Shown one piece after another: positions 23,628-31,333 of a stretch of 53,261 nucleotides of DNA. The DNA is taken from assembly GCA_035403085.1 (NCBI GenBank), contig DAONEM010000013.1, forward strand, positions 1 through 53,261, read 5' to 3'. The notes beneath the pieces were generated by a model. That model worked only from the letters and a program-made list of their open reading frames with translations. It was not told where the DNA came from and did no database searches. A program made the position numbers and the translations under genes. The stretch's first letter is position 1, and each line of letters opens with the position of its first letter. This DNA comes from JAMOAD01 sp023621955. Its GTDB lineage: Bacteria; Acidobacteriota; Aminicenantia; JAMOAD01.

Positions 23628-24699
23628 GTCTCTGCTTCTCTTCCTGCTCTTTTTGACCCTTCCCGCATGCACTCTCTCCAAGAGGAAGGATCCCAACACG
23701 GCCCGTGAGATCGTCGACATGCTGGGGAATAGGGTTACCGTTCCCAAACCCCTCGAGCGTGTTGCCCTTTTCAGCGGCCCCACCGGTCAAATCGCCCTGA
23801 TCCTCAGGGCGGACAAGCACCTCTGCGCGGTCACCAAGACTTTCAAACTCTCCCCGCTGGTCAGGGAGTATTTTCCCCACATCACGGCGCTCCCGTCTCC
23901 CAGGACTGTCAACGGCATGATCAACATCGAGGAGCTCGTGGCCAGCAGGGCCCAGCTGCTTATCGCGGGCAAGGTCGATGGAGAACTTGTCCAGAGGAAG
24001 ACCTCAATACCCGTGGCCTTCTTCGAAGACTCGCTCGACGAGGGCCCGGAGGCGATCATCCAAGAAATCCGCTTCTACGCCCGCATTTTCAGGGCCGAAC
24101 CCCGGGCGGAAGCCTATATCCGTTGCATGAAGACGGTTGAGACCTTGATCTCCTCAAGGCTGAAGAGCCTGGAGGAGAGTCAAAGGTTGAGAGTGTACAA
24201 CGGTTTCTCCCCAAGCCATCTCGTCACCCTGGGGGGGGACACCTTCTTCAGCAAAAACATCGAGCGCGCCGGGTGCATAAACTCCGCCTCTTCGATCAAG
24301 ACTCTCGGCAAAAGGGAGGGACTCCACTCGGGGCTGGGCGAGGTCTCCATGGAACAGGTTCTCGCCTGGAACCCCGACATCATCGTCGTCGACACTGGGA
24401 ACCCCGAGGCCTTGAAGGCCGATCCCCGCTGGTCCTCCCTCAAGGCTGTCCAGGCGGGAAGAGTTTACACCATTCCCAGCGGCTTCTTCGTCTGGAACAG
24501 GCCCACCGCGGAAGCGGCCGCCCTCTACCCCCTCTGGTTGGCCATGACGGCCTACCCGGAGAAGTTCAAGGATCTCAGCCTCCCGGCCATTTTGAAAGAA
24601 TTTTACAGAACTGTCTTCTCCGTCTCCCTGAGGGATGAACAGATCGGCATGATCCTTTCGGGAGCCTACCGGGAGAAGATGATGCGAAACGTCCCATGA
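23617..24699 (+). CDS. ABC importer substrate-binding lipoprotein (FecB/BtuF-type)
   Basis: A 360-aa lipoprotein with lipobox LPAC (Cys18). It carries the two-lobed periplasmic binding fold of the iron-chelate, cobalamin and molybdate class: DMLGNRVTVPKPLERVAL at the start, MINIEELVASRAQLLIAG in lobe one, and EVSMEQVLAWNPDIIVVD with PSGFFVWNRPTAEAA in lobe two. Ligand cannot be read. It starts within the DUF364 gene and its stop overlaps the permease start (ATGA). It captures the ligand and hands it to the FecCD-type permease. Confidence 0.9.
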   Translation: MVNKSLLLFLLFLTLPACTLSKRKDPNTAREIVDMLGNRVTVPKPLERVALFSGPTGQIALILRADKHLCAVTKTFKLSPLVREYFPHITALPSPRTVNGMINIEELVASRAQLLIAGKVDGELVQRKTSIPVAFFEDSLDEGPEAIIQEIRFYARIFRAEPRAEAYIRCMKTVETLISSRLKSLEESQRLRVYNGFSPSHLVTLGGDTFFSKNIERAGCINSASSIKTLGKREGLHSGLGEVSMEQVLAWNPDIIVVDTGNPEALKADPRWSSLKAVQAGRVYTIPSGFFVWNRPTAEAAALYPLWLAMTAYPEKFKDLSLPAILKEFYRTVFSVSLRDEQIGMILSGAYREKMMRNVP

Positions 24700-25694
24700 A
24701 CAGGAGAGGAAGGGTTCAACCCCTCCTGTTGTTGCTCACCTTGGCGGTCGTCCTTATCGCCTTGAGCATCGGAAAGATCCCCGTCTCTCCCGAACACTGG
24801 AAGGAGATACTCCTGGGACGGATGGACACAAGTGCTCCCCAGTGGGTGGCCCTCGTCCAGATCCGCCTGCCCCGCATTCTCGCCGCTCTCCTGATCGGCG
24901 CCGGGCTTTCCGCCTCGGGCACGGTTTTTCAGGGCCTCTTCCAAAACCCCCTCGTCTCACCCCATATCCTGGGTGTCGCGTCGGGAAGCGCCTTCGGCGC
25001 GGCTACGTTTATCCTTCTCGGAGCGTCGGTACCCCTCATCAGAATCGGAGCCTTCCTCTTCGGGCTTCTCTCCGTCGTCATGGCCTACGGCCTGGGGCGG
25101 TTTCATCGTCGTTCTCCGCTCTTGATGCTCGTCCTCTCGGGAGTGATCATCGGTTCCCTCTTCTCGGCGCTCACCTCCTTTCTCAAATACATCGCCGACC
25201 CCATGGAGAGGATGCCGACCATCGTCTTCTGGCTCCTGGGCTCCCTCAACAACATCGGATGGCAAGATCTCGCCTACTCGGCCCCCTCCATGGTTCTCCC
25301 CCTGTTCCTCCTCTGGCTCTACCGGTGGCGATTGAACCTCTTTTCCCTGGGAGAGGAGGATGCCAAGTCTCTGGGTGAGAACACGGAACTGCTCAAGGCC
25401 CTGGTGATCTGTTGCGCCACATCGATCACCGCCTCCGCCGTCGCCATCAGCGGAGTCATCGGCTGGATCGGTCTCGTCATCCCCCACATGGCCAGGCTGC
25501 TGGTGGGATCCGACAACCGCTACGCCCTCGGCGTCTCCATGACGCTGGGCGCTCTCTACCTCTGCCTCGTGGACACCCTCGCCCGTTCCCTGAGCGGTAT
25601 GGAGATCCCCATAGGGATCCTCACCGCCGTTATCGGCGCACCAACCTTCGCCCTTCTTCTGCGAAGAGCCTTCCCCGGAGAGGGGGAACCTTGA
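24696..25694 (+). CDS. ABC importer permease (FecCD/BtuC-type)
   Basis: A 332-aa permease of the FecCD family with about 10 membrane helices. Hallmarks are RLPRILAALLIGAGLSASGTVFQ, NPLVSPHILGVASGSAFGA, and the cytoplasmic coupling region GVIGWIGLVIPHMARLLVG, followed by the end FALLLRR. Type II importers of this kind move iron-siderophores, cobalamin, haem or molybdate. It overlaps the genes on both sides by 4 bases. Confidence 0.95.
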   Translation: MNRRGRVQPLLLLLTLAVVLIALSIGKIPVSPEHWKEILLGRMDTSAPQWVALVQIRLPRILAALLIGAGLSASGTVFQGLFQNPLVSPHILGVASGSAFGAATFILLGASVPLIRIGAFLFGLLSVVMAYGLGRFHRRSPLLMLVLSGVIIGSLFSALTSFLKYIADPMERMPTIVFWLLGSLNNIGWQDLAYSAPSMVLPLFLLWLYRWRLNLFSLGEEDAKSLGENTELLKALVICCATSITASAVAISGVIGWIGLVIPHMARLLVGSDNRYALGVSMTLGALYLCLVDTLARSLSGMEIPIGILTAVIGAPTFALLLRRAFPGEGEP

Positions 25695-26497
25695 GCGAAC
25701 CGATCCTGGAGGTCGGGAGCCTCTCCTTCGCTTACCCCAAAGGGAGTGAGATTCTCAGAGACCTCTCCTTTCGGCTCTCCCGGGGAGAGCGGCTCTTCGT
25801 GGTCGGACCCAACGGCGGGGGGAAATCGACTCTCCTAAGGCTCCTGGCGGGCCTGCTCGTCAAGAGATCCGGTCAGATCCTCCTGGACGGGCGAGAGATC
25901 CGTGAGTGGTCCTCCCCTGCTCTGGCCAGGTTTCTCGCCTTCGTCCCCCAGTTCCGATCCCCAACCTTTCCTTTCACGGTCTTGGAGACCGTAGTCATGG
26001 GAAGAGCTCCCTATCTGAGCCGTTTCCGTATCCCCGGGGAGGAGTGTTACCGACTGGCCGAGGAGAGTCTCTCCCGGGTCGGGATTCTCCACCTCAGGAA
26101 CAGACTCTGTACAGAGCTGAGCGGCGGAGAGTGGCAGTTGGTGAACATAGCCAGAGCGCTCACCCAAAACCCGTCGGTTCTTCTCCTGGACGAGCCGACT
26201 GCCCATTTGGACATGGCCTACAAAGAGAGAATCCTGGAGCTGATCGCCGGGATGACGAAGGCCGGAATCACGCTCGTCGTCGTCAGCCACTCTCCGGACA
26301 TTCCCCTCCGTTACCGGAGCCTCTCCCTCCTTCTCAACCGGGAGAGGGTTCTCGGCTTCGGTGAAAGCGAGTCCGTCTTGAGCGAGACGAACCTCTCTCT
26401 GGTCTTCTCGACGCCTGTGAGGAGGATCAAGACCCTGGAACCGAGGCCTCGGGAGTTCTGCGTCCCCGAAGACAAACCCTCTCAAGACCGCTCCTGA
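25691..26497 (+). CDS. ABC importer ATP-binding protein (FecE/BtuD-type)
   Basis: A 268-aa ATPase for the FecCD-type permease. Walker A is GPNGGGKST, then Q-loop FVPQF, signature LSGGEWQLVNIARAL, Walker B VLLLDEPTAHLD and switch His in VVVSHSPDI. I place the start at the TTG overlapping the permease stop (TTGA, 25691-25694); a longer frame upstream is just the permease read in another frame. It ends the VOC-DUF364-FecBCD set. Confidence 0.93.
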   Translation: MSEPILEVGSLSFAYPKGSEILRDLSFRLSRGERLFVVGPNGGGKSTLLRLLAGLLVKRSGQILLDGREIREWSSPALARFLAFVPQFRSPTFPFTVLETVVMGRAPYLSRFRIPGEECYRLAEESLSRVGILHLRNRLCTELSGGEWQLVNIARALTQNPSVLLLDEPTAHLDMAYKERILELIAGMTKAGITLVVVSHSPDIPLRYRSLSLLLNRERVLGFGESESVLSETNLSLVFSTPVRRIKTLEPRPREFCVPEDKPSQDRS

Positions 26498-26569
26498 GCC
26501 TTTCGTCGGCCTCCAGGACCAAGTGCCCGATCTTCCGAGAAACAGCCCAAGCCCTTTAGAGAGAGCTCC

Positions 26570-26598
26570 TTGACATCTGGAATCGGTAATCTTATACT
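26570..26598 (+). promoter_or_regulatory. Promoter of the arsR-acr3 operon
   Basis: Perfect TTGACA (26570-26575), a 17-base spacer and TATACT (26593-26598): one of the best promoters in the window. Transcription should start near 26605, inside the operator that follows. Strong basal strength with an overlapping repressor site suits an inducible resistance operon. Confidence 0.88.
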
Positions 26599-26619
26599 AT
26601 CTGCGTTTCTGCGCATATA
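26598..26619 (+). promoter_or_regulatory. Likely ArsR operator
   Basis: An imperfect inverted repeat, TATCTGCG and CGCATATA (7 of 8 positions complementary), separated by 6 bases. It begins at the last base of the -10 box and covers the transcription start, where a bound ArsR dimer would stop RNA polymerase. The match to ArsR is by position next to arsR, not by a tested consensus. Confidence 0.65.
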
Positions 26620-26627
26620 AGCATACA

Positions 26628-26975
26628 GTGAGGCCCGCATTGGAAAACATTACCCTCCTCTTCAAGGCTTTCAGCGATCCGATCCGGCTCAGACTCGTCG
26701 TCCTTCTCTCTCTTCATGGGGAGACCTGTGTATGCCACCTTGCCCAGGCGGTTGGTGAACCCGCCTTCAAAGTCTCCCGACACCTCGGGGTTCTCCGCTC
26801 CTTGGGCTTTGTTGAGGCAAGAAGGGAGGGAACCTGGATCCACTACCGGTTGGCCGAGCCGAGAGACGCCGTCGAGAACGCCTTGATGGAGTTTATACGC
26901 GGTCCCTTGGCCACACAGGAATCGACCATGAGGGACCTGAGCCGCCTCAAAGAGGGGCCCTGCCCCAAAGAGTGA
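26628..26975 (+). CDS. arsR: ArsR-family arsenic-responsive repressor
   Basis: A 115-aa winged-helix repressor. The metal-binding helix reads ETCVCHLAQ with C34 and C36, matching the ELCVCDL type that senses As(III)/Sb(III), followed by the recognition helix FKVSRHLGVLRSLGFV and the wing RREGTWIHYRL. It should bind its own promoter and let go when arsenite binds. The GTG start lies about 23 bases from the predicted transcription start, without a clear SD. acr3 follows 16 bases later. Confidence 0.93.
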   Translation: MRPALENITLLFKAFSDPIRLRLVVLLSLHGETCVCHLAQAVGEPAFKVSRHLGVLRSLGFVEARREGTWIHYRLAEPRDAVENALMEFIRGPLATQESTMRDLSRLKEGPCPKE

Positions 26976-26991
26976 ACAAGGAGGCTTCTTC

Positions 26992-28059
26992 ATGAAGAAC
27001 GGAACATCTGCAACGAAAGGGCTGAGCTTTCTGGACCGTTATCTCACCCTCTGGATCTTTCTCGCCATGGCTGTCGGCGTTCTGGGCGGGTACCTCTTTC
27101 CCCAGATCGTTCCCTTCATCAACGGGTTCAACATGGGAACGACCTCGGTTCCCATCGCCATCGGTCTCATCCTCATGATGTACCCTCCCCTGGCGAAAGT
27201 CCGCTACGAAAAGATCGGGCCGGTCTTCCGCAACAAGAAGGTTTTGGCCCTCTCCTTAGTTCAAAACTGGGTCATCGGCCCCGTACTGATGTTTTTTCTG
27301 GCTCTTCTCTTCCTCCACGATAAGCCCGAGTACATGGTGGGTCTCATCATGATCGGGCTGGCGCGGTGTATCGCCATGGTCATTGTCTGGAACGACCTGG
27401 CCAAAGGGGACCGGGAGTACTGCGCGGGACTGGTGGCCCTGAACTCTCTCTTTCAAGTGTTTCTCTACTCTCTCTACGCCTACTTCTTTATAACCGTTTT
27501 TCCCACTTGGTTCGGCCTAAAGGGAGTCTCCGTGAACGTGACCGTCTCAGAGATCGCCAAGAGCGTTTTCGTCTACCTGGGGATCCCCTTCCTAGCGGGG
27601 CTGATCACCCGCTATACCCTGATCAAGATCAAGGACCGAGAGTGGTACGAGAAGCGCTTCATCCCAAAGATCAGCCCCCTTACCCTCGTAGCCCTCCTCT
27701 TCACGATTCTGGTCATGTTCTCCCTGAAAGGGGAGAAGATCGTCCAACTCCCTTGGGATGTTGTCCGAATCGCCATCCCCCTGCTCTTCTACTTCGTTCT
27801 TATGTTCTTGATCTCTTTCTTCATGAGCAAGAGGGTAGGCGCCACTTACGGCCAGGCAACGACACTCTCCTTCACAGCCGCATCGAACAACTTCGAGCTG
27901 GCCATCGCCGTAGCGGTCGCCACCTTCGGCATCGACCACGGAGGGGCCTTGGCCGCGGTGATCGGCCCCTTGGTGGAGGTTCCCGTGATGATCGGCTTGG
28001 TCAACGTCGCCCTTCGCCTCGGGAAGAAGCTCTACCGTGGGGAAGCCAGAACCTCTTGA
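26992..28059 (+). CDS. acr3: Arsenite efflux transporter Acr3
   Basis: A 355-aa transporter with ten predicted helices that exports arsenite across the inner membrane. The family start LSFLDRYLTLWIFLAMAVGV is present. The essential cysteine lies in ARCIAMVIVWNDLAKGD (C126), and the conserved helix TAASNNFELAIAVAVATFG holds the functional Glu. AAGGAGG precedes the ATG. No arsC reductase or arsM gene is seen here, so the operon as visible deals with arsenite directly, which would suit an anaerobic setting. Confidence 0.96.
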   Translation: MKNGTSATKGLSFLDRYLTLWIFLAMAVGVLGGYLFPQIVPFINGFNMGTTSVPIAIGLILMMYPPLAKVRYEKIGPVFRNKKVLALSLVQNWVIGPVLMFFLALLFLHDKPEYMVGLIMIGLARCIAMVIVWNDLAKGDREYCAGLVALNSLFQVFLYSLYAYFFITVFPTWFGLKGVSVNVTVSEIAKSVFVYLGIPFLAGLITRYTLIKIKDREWYEKRFIPKISPLTLVALLFTILVMFSLKGEKIVQLPWDVVRIAIPLLFYFVLMFLISFFMSKRVGATYGQATTLSFTAASNNFELAIAVAVATFGIDHGGALAAVIGPLVEVPVMIGLVNVALRLGKKLYRGEARTS

Positions 28060-28126
28060 CTCCCGAAGGGAAGGGGGAAGCTCTCGGGGCGTTTTCAGGA
28101 GAGGGTCCCTGAACAGGCGGGAGGGT

Positions 28127-28943
28127 TCACCCGTGGTTTCTCAGCTTCAGCTCCTCCGGTGTCGGCTCAAGGTAGGTCTGGCCTATCAGGTAGGGCTCCT
28201 TAAACAGCCTGACGTAGTGGCAGATCAGAGTCGCCGGAACGATGAGAGGAACCGTACCGAGACGGTACCGGTCAATGGTGGTAGAGAGGTCTTGCCTCGC
28301 CTCAGAGGAGAGCTTCTTCTTGAAGTACCCGGCCATATGCTGGAGCACGTTGGTGTTCCTCTTCACCGTAGACCGCTTCTTCAAAATGTCGAGGAAGAGG
28401 CCCTCGTAGAGCTCCAACACCTCGGCCCAGGGACGCTCTTTCCTCCCGGCGACCAAGCGGCCCAGGGTTCGAAGCTCTTCGACGGAGTGGGCCATGAGCT
28501 GGAGTTTATGACGGCCGTGGAAGGCGATGAGGTCCGCCGAAGAAGGACCGGTGGAGAGGAGATCTTTCCACCGGCGGTAGGCAAAGAGACCTTCGATGAA
28601 CCCCTCCCGTTGGGATGAATCCCCCAGCCTCTCTTCGTCCACCACGGGGATTCGGGGGAACCTCTCCCGAAAGAGGCGGGCGAAGAGACCGCTCGCCCCC
28701 TTCTTGGGCAGGCCCGTGGGGCCGTAGACCTTCAACCCCTCCAGNNNNNNNNNNNNNNNNNNNNNNNNNNNNNNNNNNNNNNNNNNNNNNNNNNNNNNNN
28801 NNNNNNNNNNNNNNNNNNNNNNNNNNNNNNNNNNNNNNNNNNNNGGTTTCGACAAGAAAAGGGTTGTACTTGTGGCCTCCGTCATAGCGAACCCGTTGCC
28901 CAAGGAGACAACCGCTGACACCGATTCGGATCGTCTTCTCCAT
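28127..28943 (-). CDS. DUF523/DUF1722 (YbgA-like) protein, interrupted by the assembly gap
   Basis: One gene split by a run of N. The N-terminal part, ending at the gap, is DUF523: IRIGVSGCLLGQRVRYDGGH. The part after the gap is the end of DUF523 and the whole DUF1722 domain: KVYGPTGLPKKGASGLFA, FHGRHKLQLMAHS, KRNTNVLQHMAGYFKK and the end LRNHG. The two halves are in different frames only because the gap size is arbitrary. From memory of full-length relatives about 80 residues are missing, including the VCPE and SPSCG-like motifs, so the true gap is nearer 240 bases. Function is unknown; related domains are implicated in thiouracil or cysteine-ligated chemistry. Confidence 0.85.
28745..28844. 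other. Assembly gap (100 N)
   Basis: Exactly 100 unknown bases, the usual placeholder for a gap of unknown length. It lies inside the DUF523/DUF1722 gene, where the flanking reading frames disagree; the real length should be 100+3n+2 or similar, and by protein comparison is larger than 100. Confidence 0.98.
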
Positions 28944-28959
28944 TGTTTTCCCCCAACCG

Positions 28960-28965
28960 ATTATA
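28960..28965 (-). promoter_or_regulatory. Consensus -10 box of the DUF523/DUF1722 gene
   Basis: A perfect TATAAT on the minus strand, directly preceded by TG, 16 bases before the ATG at 28943. No convincing -35 box is seen. The predicted leader is only about 10 bases, with a GGGGG in place of a regular SD. Confidence 0.55.
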
Positions 28966-29041
28966 CACCGGTCGACACCGACAGGGTATATAAAGGATCT
29001 CGCCCATGCTATGATAAGGAAACTCCATAGGAGGTTTAATC

Positions 29042-30775
29042 GTGAAAAAATTTACTTTGCTTCTCCCTCTTTTTGTTTTTCTTCTGCCTCTGATGGCCCA
29101 AGAAACGGTGCCGTCCGGCGAGTTCCGGGTTCGTTGGCGCTTCTCCACTTCCGGACCGGTCCGCTCGACCCCGCTGCTAACAGAAGGGATGCTTCTTGTC
29201 GGAAGCGATGACGGGATCGTCTACGCCCTGGATTCCGAGAAGGGGACCCTGCTCTGGAAGAGAGACCTCCAGGGGGCTCTTCCCTGCCGCCCAGCGGCCA
29301 TGGACAAGCAGGCCTTCTTCCTCACCCGCTCCGGGAACCTCTACGCTTTGGACACTTCCGACGGTAAGATTTTGTGGACCCATGAGGTTGGTCCCTTTCC
29401 TATCTACGAGAACGGGTGGGATTACTTCCTTCCTTCCCCCGTCTTGGCCGGCGGAAGGCTCCTCCTCCTCACCCCCGCCGGAGAGGTGACGGCCTTGGAC
29501 CCCCAGAGCGGAAAGCTCCTCTGGAAAAGCGCAACCGGCGCCCCGGTCCGATCAGCCCCCGCCTTCGACTCGAAGACCCTCTACGTGGGCAACCTTGAGG
29601 GTCGGCTCACGGCCATGTCTCTGGACAACGGGAAGGTTCTCTGGACCTTTAAAACCAAAGGTGAAACCTACTTCCCCAAAGGGGAGATCTTCTTCTCCCC
29701 CTCGCTTCTGGACGGTCGGCTCTTTGTCTCTTCCCGGGATTTCCATGTATACGCCCTGGACGCCAACACGGGACGCCTCCTCTGGAAGAGTCTCCACAAA
29801 GGGAGTTGGGCGACCGCGCTCTCCACGGCGCCGGGGGAGCTCTACTCATGCTCTTCCGACGGCCGCTTCGTTGAACGTCTCGACCCCGCTACGGGTAAGG
29901 AGCTTTGGAAGCTTTCCACGAAAGATCTTGTCTTCACCACACCGGAAATCACCGCCCAAGAGATCCTTTTCGGTTCCCACGACGGAAGGTTCTACGCAGT
30001 GGAGCGTTCCTCCGGCAAACTCAAGGCCCTCTTCGACACACGCTCCCCGGTCCTCTCTTCCCCTGTCAGCGACTCCCTGGGCCGTGTCTTCTTCGGCACC
30101 GACGACGGCTCGATCTACTCCCTGGAGAGCGTGAAGCGCACCCTCTACAGGGTTGTCTACTGGGACGCCGCGCAGAAGCCCCTCTGGTTTTCCGGCGACA
30201 CCGCCGCCAGAGAGGCGTACAGAGATGCCGGTTACACAGTTCTCGACACCCCAGGCCTGGAGAAGTTCATCCATGAGAGAATCCTCGACGGCGTCCCCTC
30301 GGTCGTCGTCTTTACGCAGAGCACCGCCCCCCGGACTCTCCTCTTCCCTGAGGGAGGAGGGGAAGCACCGCTGATCTCCTTCTTCCGCCGAGGAGGAAGG
30401 GGAGTCTGGTTAGGGCTCTACCCCCTCGTTTACCTGAGCGAGAGGGCTCCCGACGGGACCATCAAGCAGGGAAAACCGGAGGAGAAGGTGCCTGCGCTTC
30501 TCCAGATCCCCTACTCCGGTTATTACGACGCCTACCGGGCGGAGGTGACCGAAGAGGGAACCCGCTGGGGGCTTCCCGCCTGGACCCTTGGTTCCTGGGG
30601 CGTTGACCCTTCAAAGGTCACGGTGGTTCTCGCCAAAGACGGGAAGGGGAAGGCCACGGCGTGGTTCAAGAACTACGGCGGTTCACCCTTCGGTGGGCTT
30701 CTCTTCCTCTGGGGACAACGTCACAATCCCACCTCTTGGGAGCCCTTTATCAAGGCTTCGGAGGCGGGACTCTGA
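29042..30775 (+). CDS. Secreted PQQ-type beta-propeller protein
   Basis: A 577-aa exported protein. After a signal peptide (about 1-19) come at least seven repeats of the PQQ/BamB kind, each close to LYALDxxxGKxLWK (for example 56-70, 100-115, 148-160, 188-202), which build a beta-propeller up to about residue 360. The remaining ~210 residues form a separate alpha/beta domain with FSGDTAAREAYRDAGYTVLD and FRRGGRGVWLGLYPLVYL, resembling a glutamine-amidotransferase-like fold without a visible catalytic Cys. GTG start, with AGGAGG 7 bases upstream. A BamB role is unlikely given the extra domain; function unknown. Confidence 0.75.
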   Translation: MKKFTLLLPLFVFLLPLMAQETVPSGEFRVRWRFSTSGPVRSTPLLTEGMLLVGSDDGIVYALDSEKGTLLWKRDLQGALPCRPAAMDKQAFFLTRSGNLYALDTSDGKILWTHEVGPFPIYENGWDYFLPSPVLAGGRLLLLTPAGEVTALDPQSGKLLWKSATGAPVRSAPAFDSKTLYVGNLEGRLTAMSLDNGKVLWTFKTKGETYFPKGEIFFSPSLLDGRLFVSSRDFHVYALDANTGRLLWKSLHKGSWATALSTAPGELYSCSSDGRFVERLDPATGKELWKLSTKDLVFTTPEITAQEILFGSHDGRFYAVERSSGKLKALFDTRSPVLSSPVSDSLGRVFFGTDDGSIYSLESVKRTLYRVVYWDAAQKPLWFSGDTAAREAYRDAGYTVLDTPGLEKFIHERILDGVPSVVVFTQSTAPRTLLFPEGGGEAPLISFFRRGGRGVWLGLYPLVYLSERAPDGTIKQGKPEEKVPALLQIPYSGYYDAYRAEVTEEGTRWGLPAWTLGSWGVDPSKVTVVLAKDGKGKATAWFKNYGGSPFGGLLFLWGQRHNPTSWEPFIKASEAGL

Positions 30776-30780
30776 TTCTC

Positions 30781-30819
30781 TCTTCCCCGGGGAGCGGGAT
30801 CCCCTCTCCCCGGGGAAGA
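30781..30819. terminator. Bidirectional terminator between convergent genes
   Basis: A perfect 14-base-pair stem, TCTTCCCCGGGGAG (30781-30794) with CTCCCCGGGGAAGA (30806-30819), and an 11-base loop. It starts five bases after one stop codon and ends four bases before the other, so it can end both transcripts. Each arm is itself nearly palindromic. Confidence 0.8.
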
Positions 30820-30823
30820 CTCT

Positions 30824-31306
30824 TCAAATCTTTTCCAGACTCTTGATGATCTTCTCTGTTATAGGGGCGTACTGAGAGACTTTCTGCTCGGCGACTCCGT
30901 CGATAAAGAGAAGCGCGGTCCTTTCTGTAACCAGGACGACCACTTCCAGAGACCACCCCTTCCCCTCTTTCGTGGCGTTTCCCCGAAAGTAGGAGGCCCG
31001 TATCCCGTTGATCTCCCCCTCCTCTCCTTCGCCCTCCTCGAGTTCAAAATCGGGAAAGCTCTCCTGGAGGGCCTTCAAATAGGAGCCTCTGGCTTCGTCC
31101 ATCCCCTCCGCCCCTTCCATGACTTCCAGGAGAACGAAGCTGTCGCCGTCCGGAGATTCCCCGAAGAGAGCCGTTTCGTCAACTTCCACCCTCCACCCCT
31201 CGGGAAGCCAAACCTTCAGGCCTCCGCTGGGATAGCTGTGGCTGTCTGCCCAGAGCGCGACAGAACAGAGGAGCACCACCACCGGGAGAAGGGTGTGCCT
31301 CTTCAT
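30824..31306 (-). CDS. Small secreted protein of unknown function (160 aa)
   Basis: A 160-aa protein with a signal peptide (MKRHTLLPVVVLLCSVALWA) and an exported domain beginning SYPSGGLKVWLPEGWRVEVD. The middle is very acidic (residues ~95-105), and the body follows the pattern of small PsbP/DUF1795-like domains (GWSLEVVVLVTERTALLFIDG), but the match is loose. ATG 31306 has GGAGG 7 bases upstream; a longer frame lacks one. It lies 27 bases after the DUF2207 gene and probably shares its transcript. Confidence 0.7.
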   Translation of the reverse strand: MKRHTLLPVVVLLCSVALWADSHSYPSGGLKVWLPEGWRVEVDETALFGESPDGDSFVLLEVMEGAEGMDEARGSYLKALQESFPDFELEEGEGEEGEINGIRASYFRGNATKEGKGWSLEVVVLVTERTALLFIDGVAEQKVSQYAPITEKIIKSLEKI

Positions 31307-31333
31307 GGCCGTTCCTCCTGAGGCCAACGCCTC

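Noticed and set aside
25412..25690. N-terminal extension of the FecE-type ATPase
   Set aside because: It is the permease gene read in another frame. The TTG overlapping the permease stop gives a normal ATPase start.
28127..28921. Frameshifted pseudogene in the DUF523/DUF1722 region
   Set aside because: The frame change coincides with a placeholder gap of unknown length, so no real frameshift is shown.
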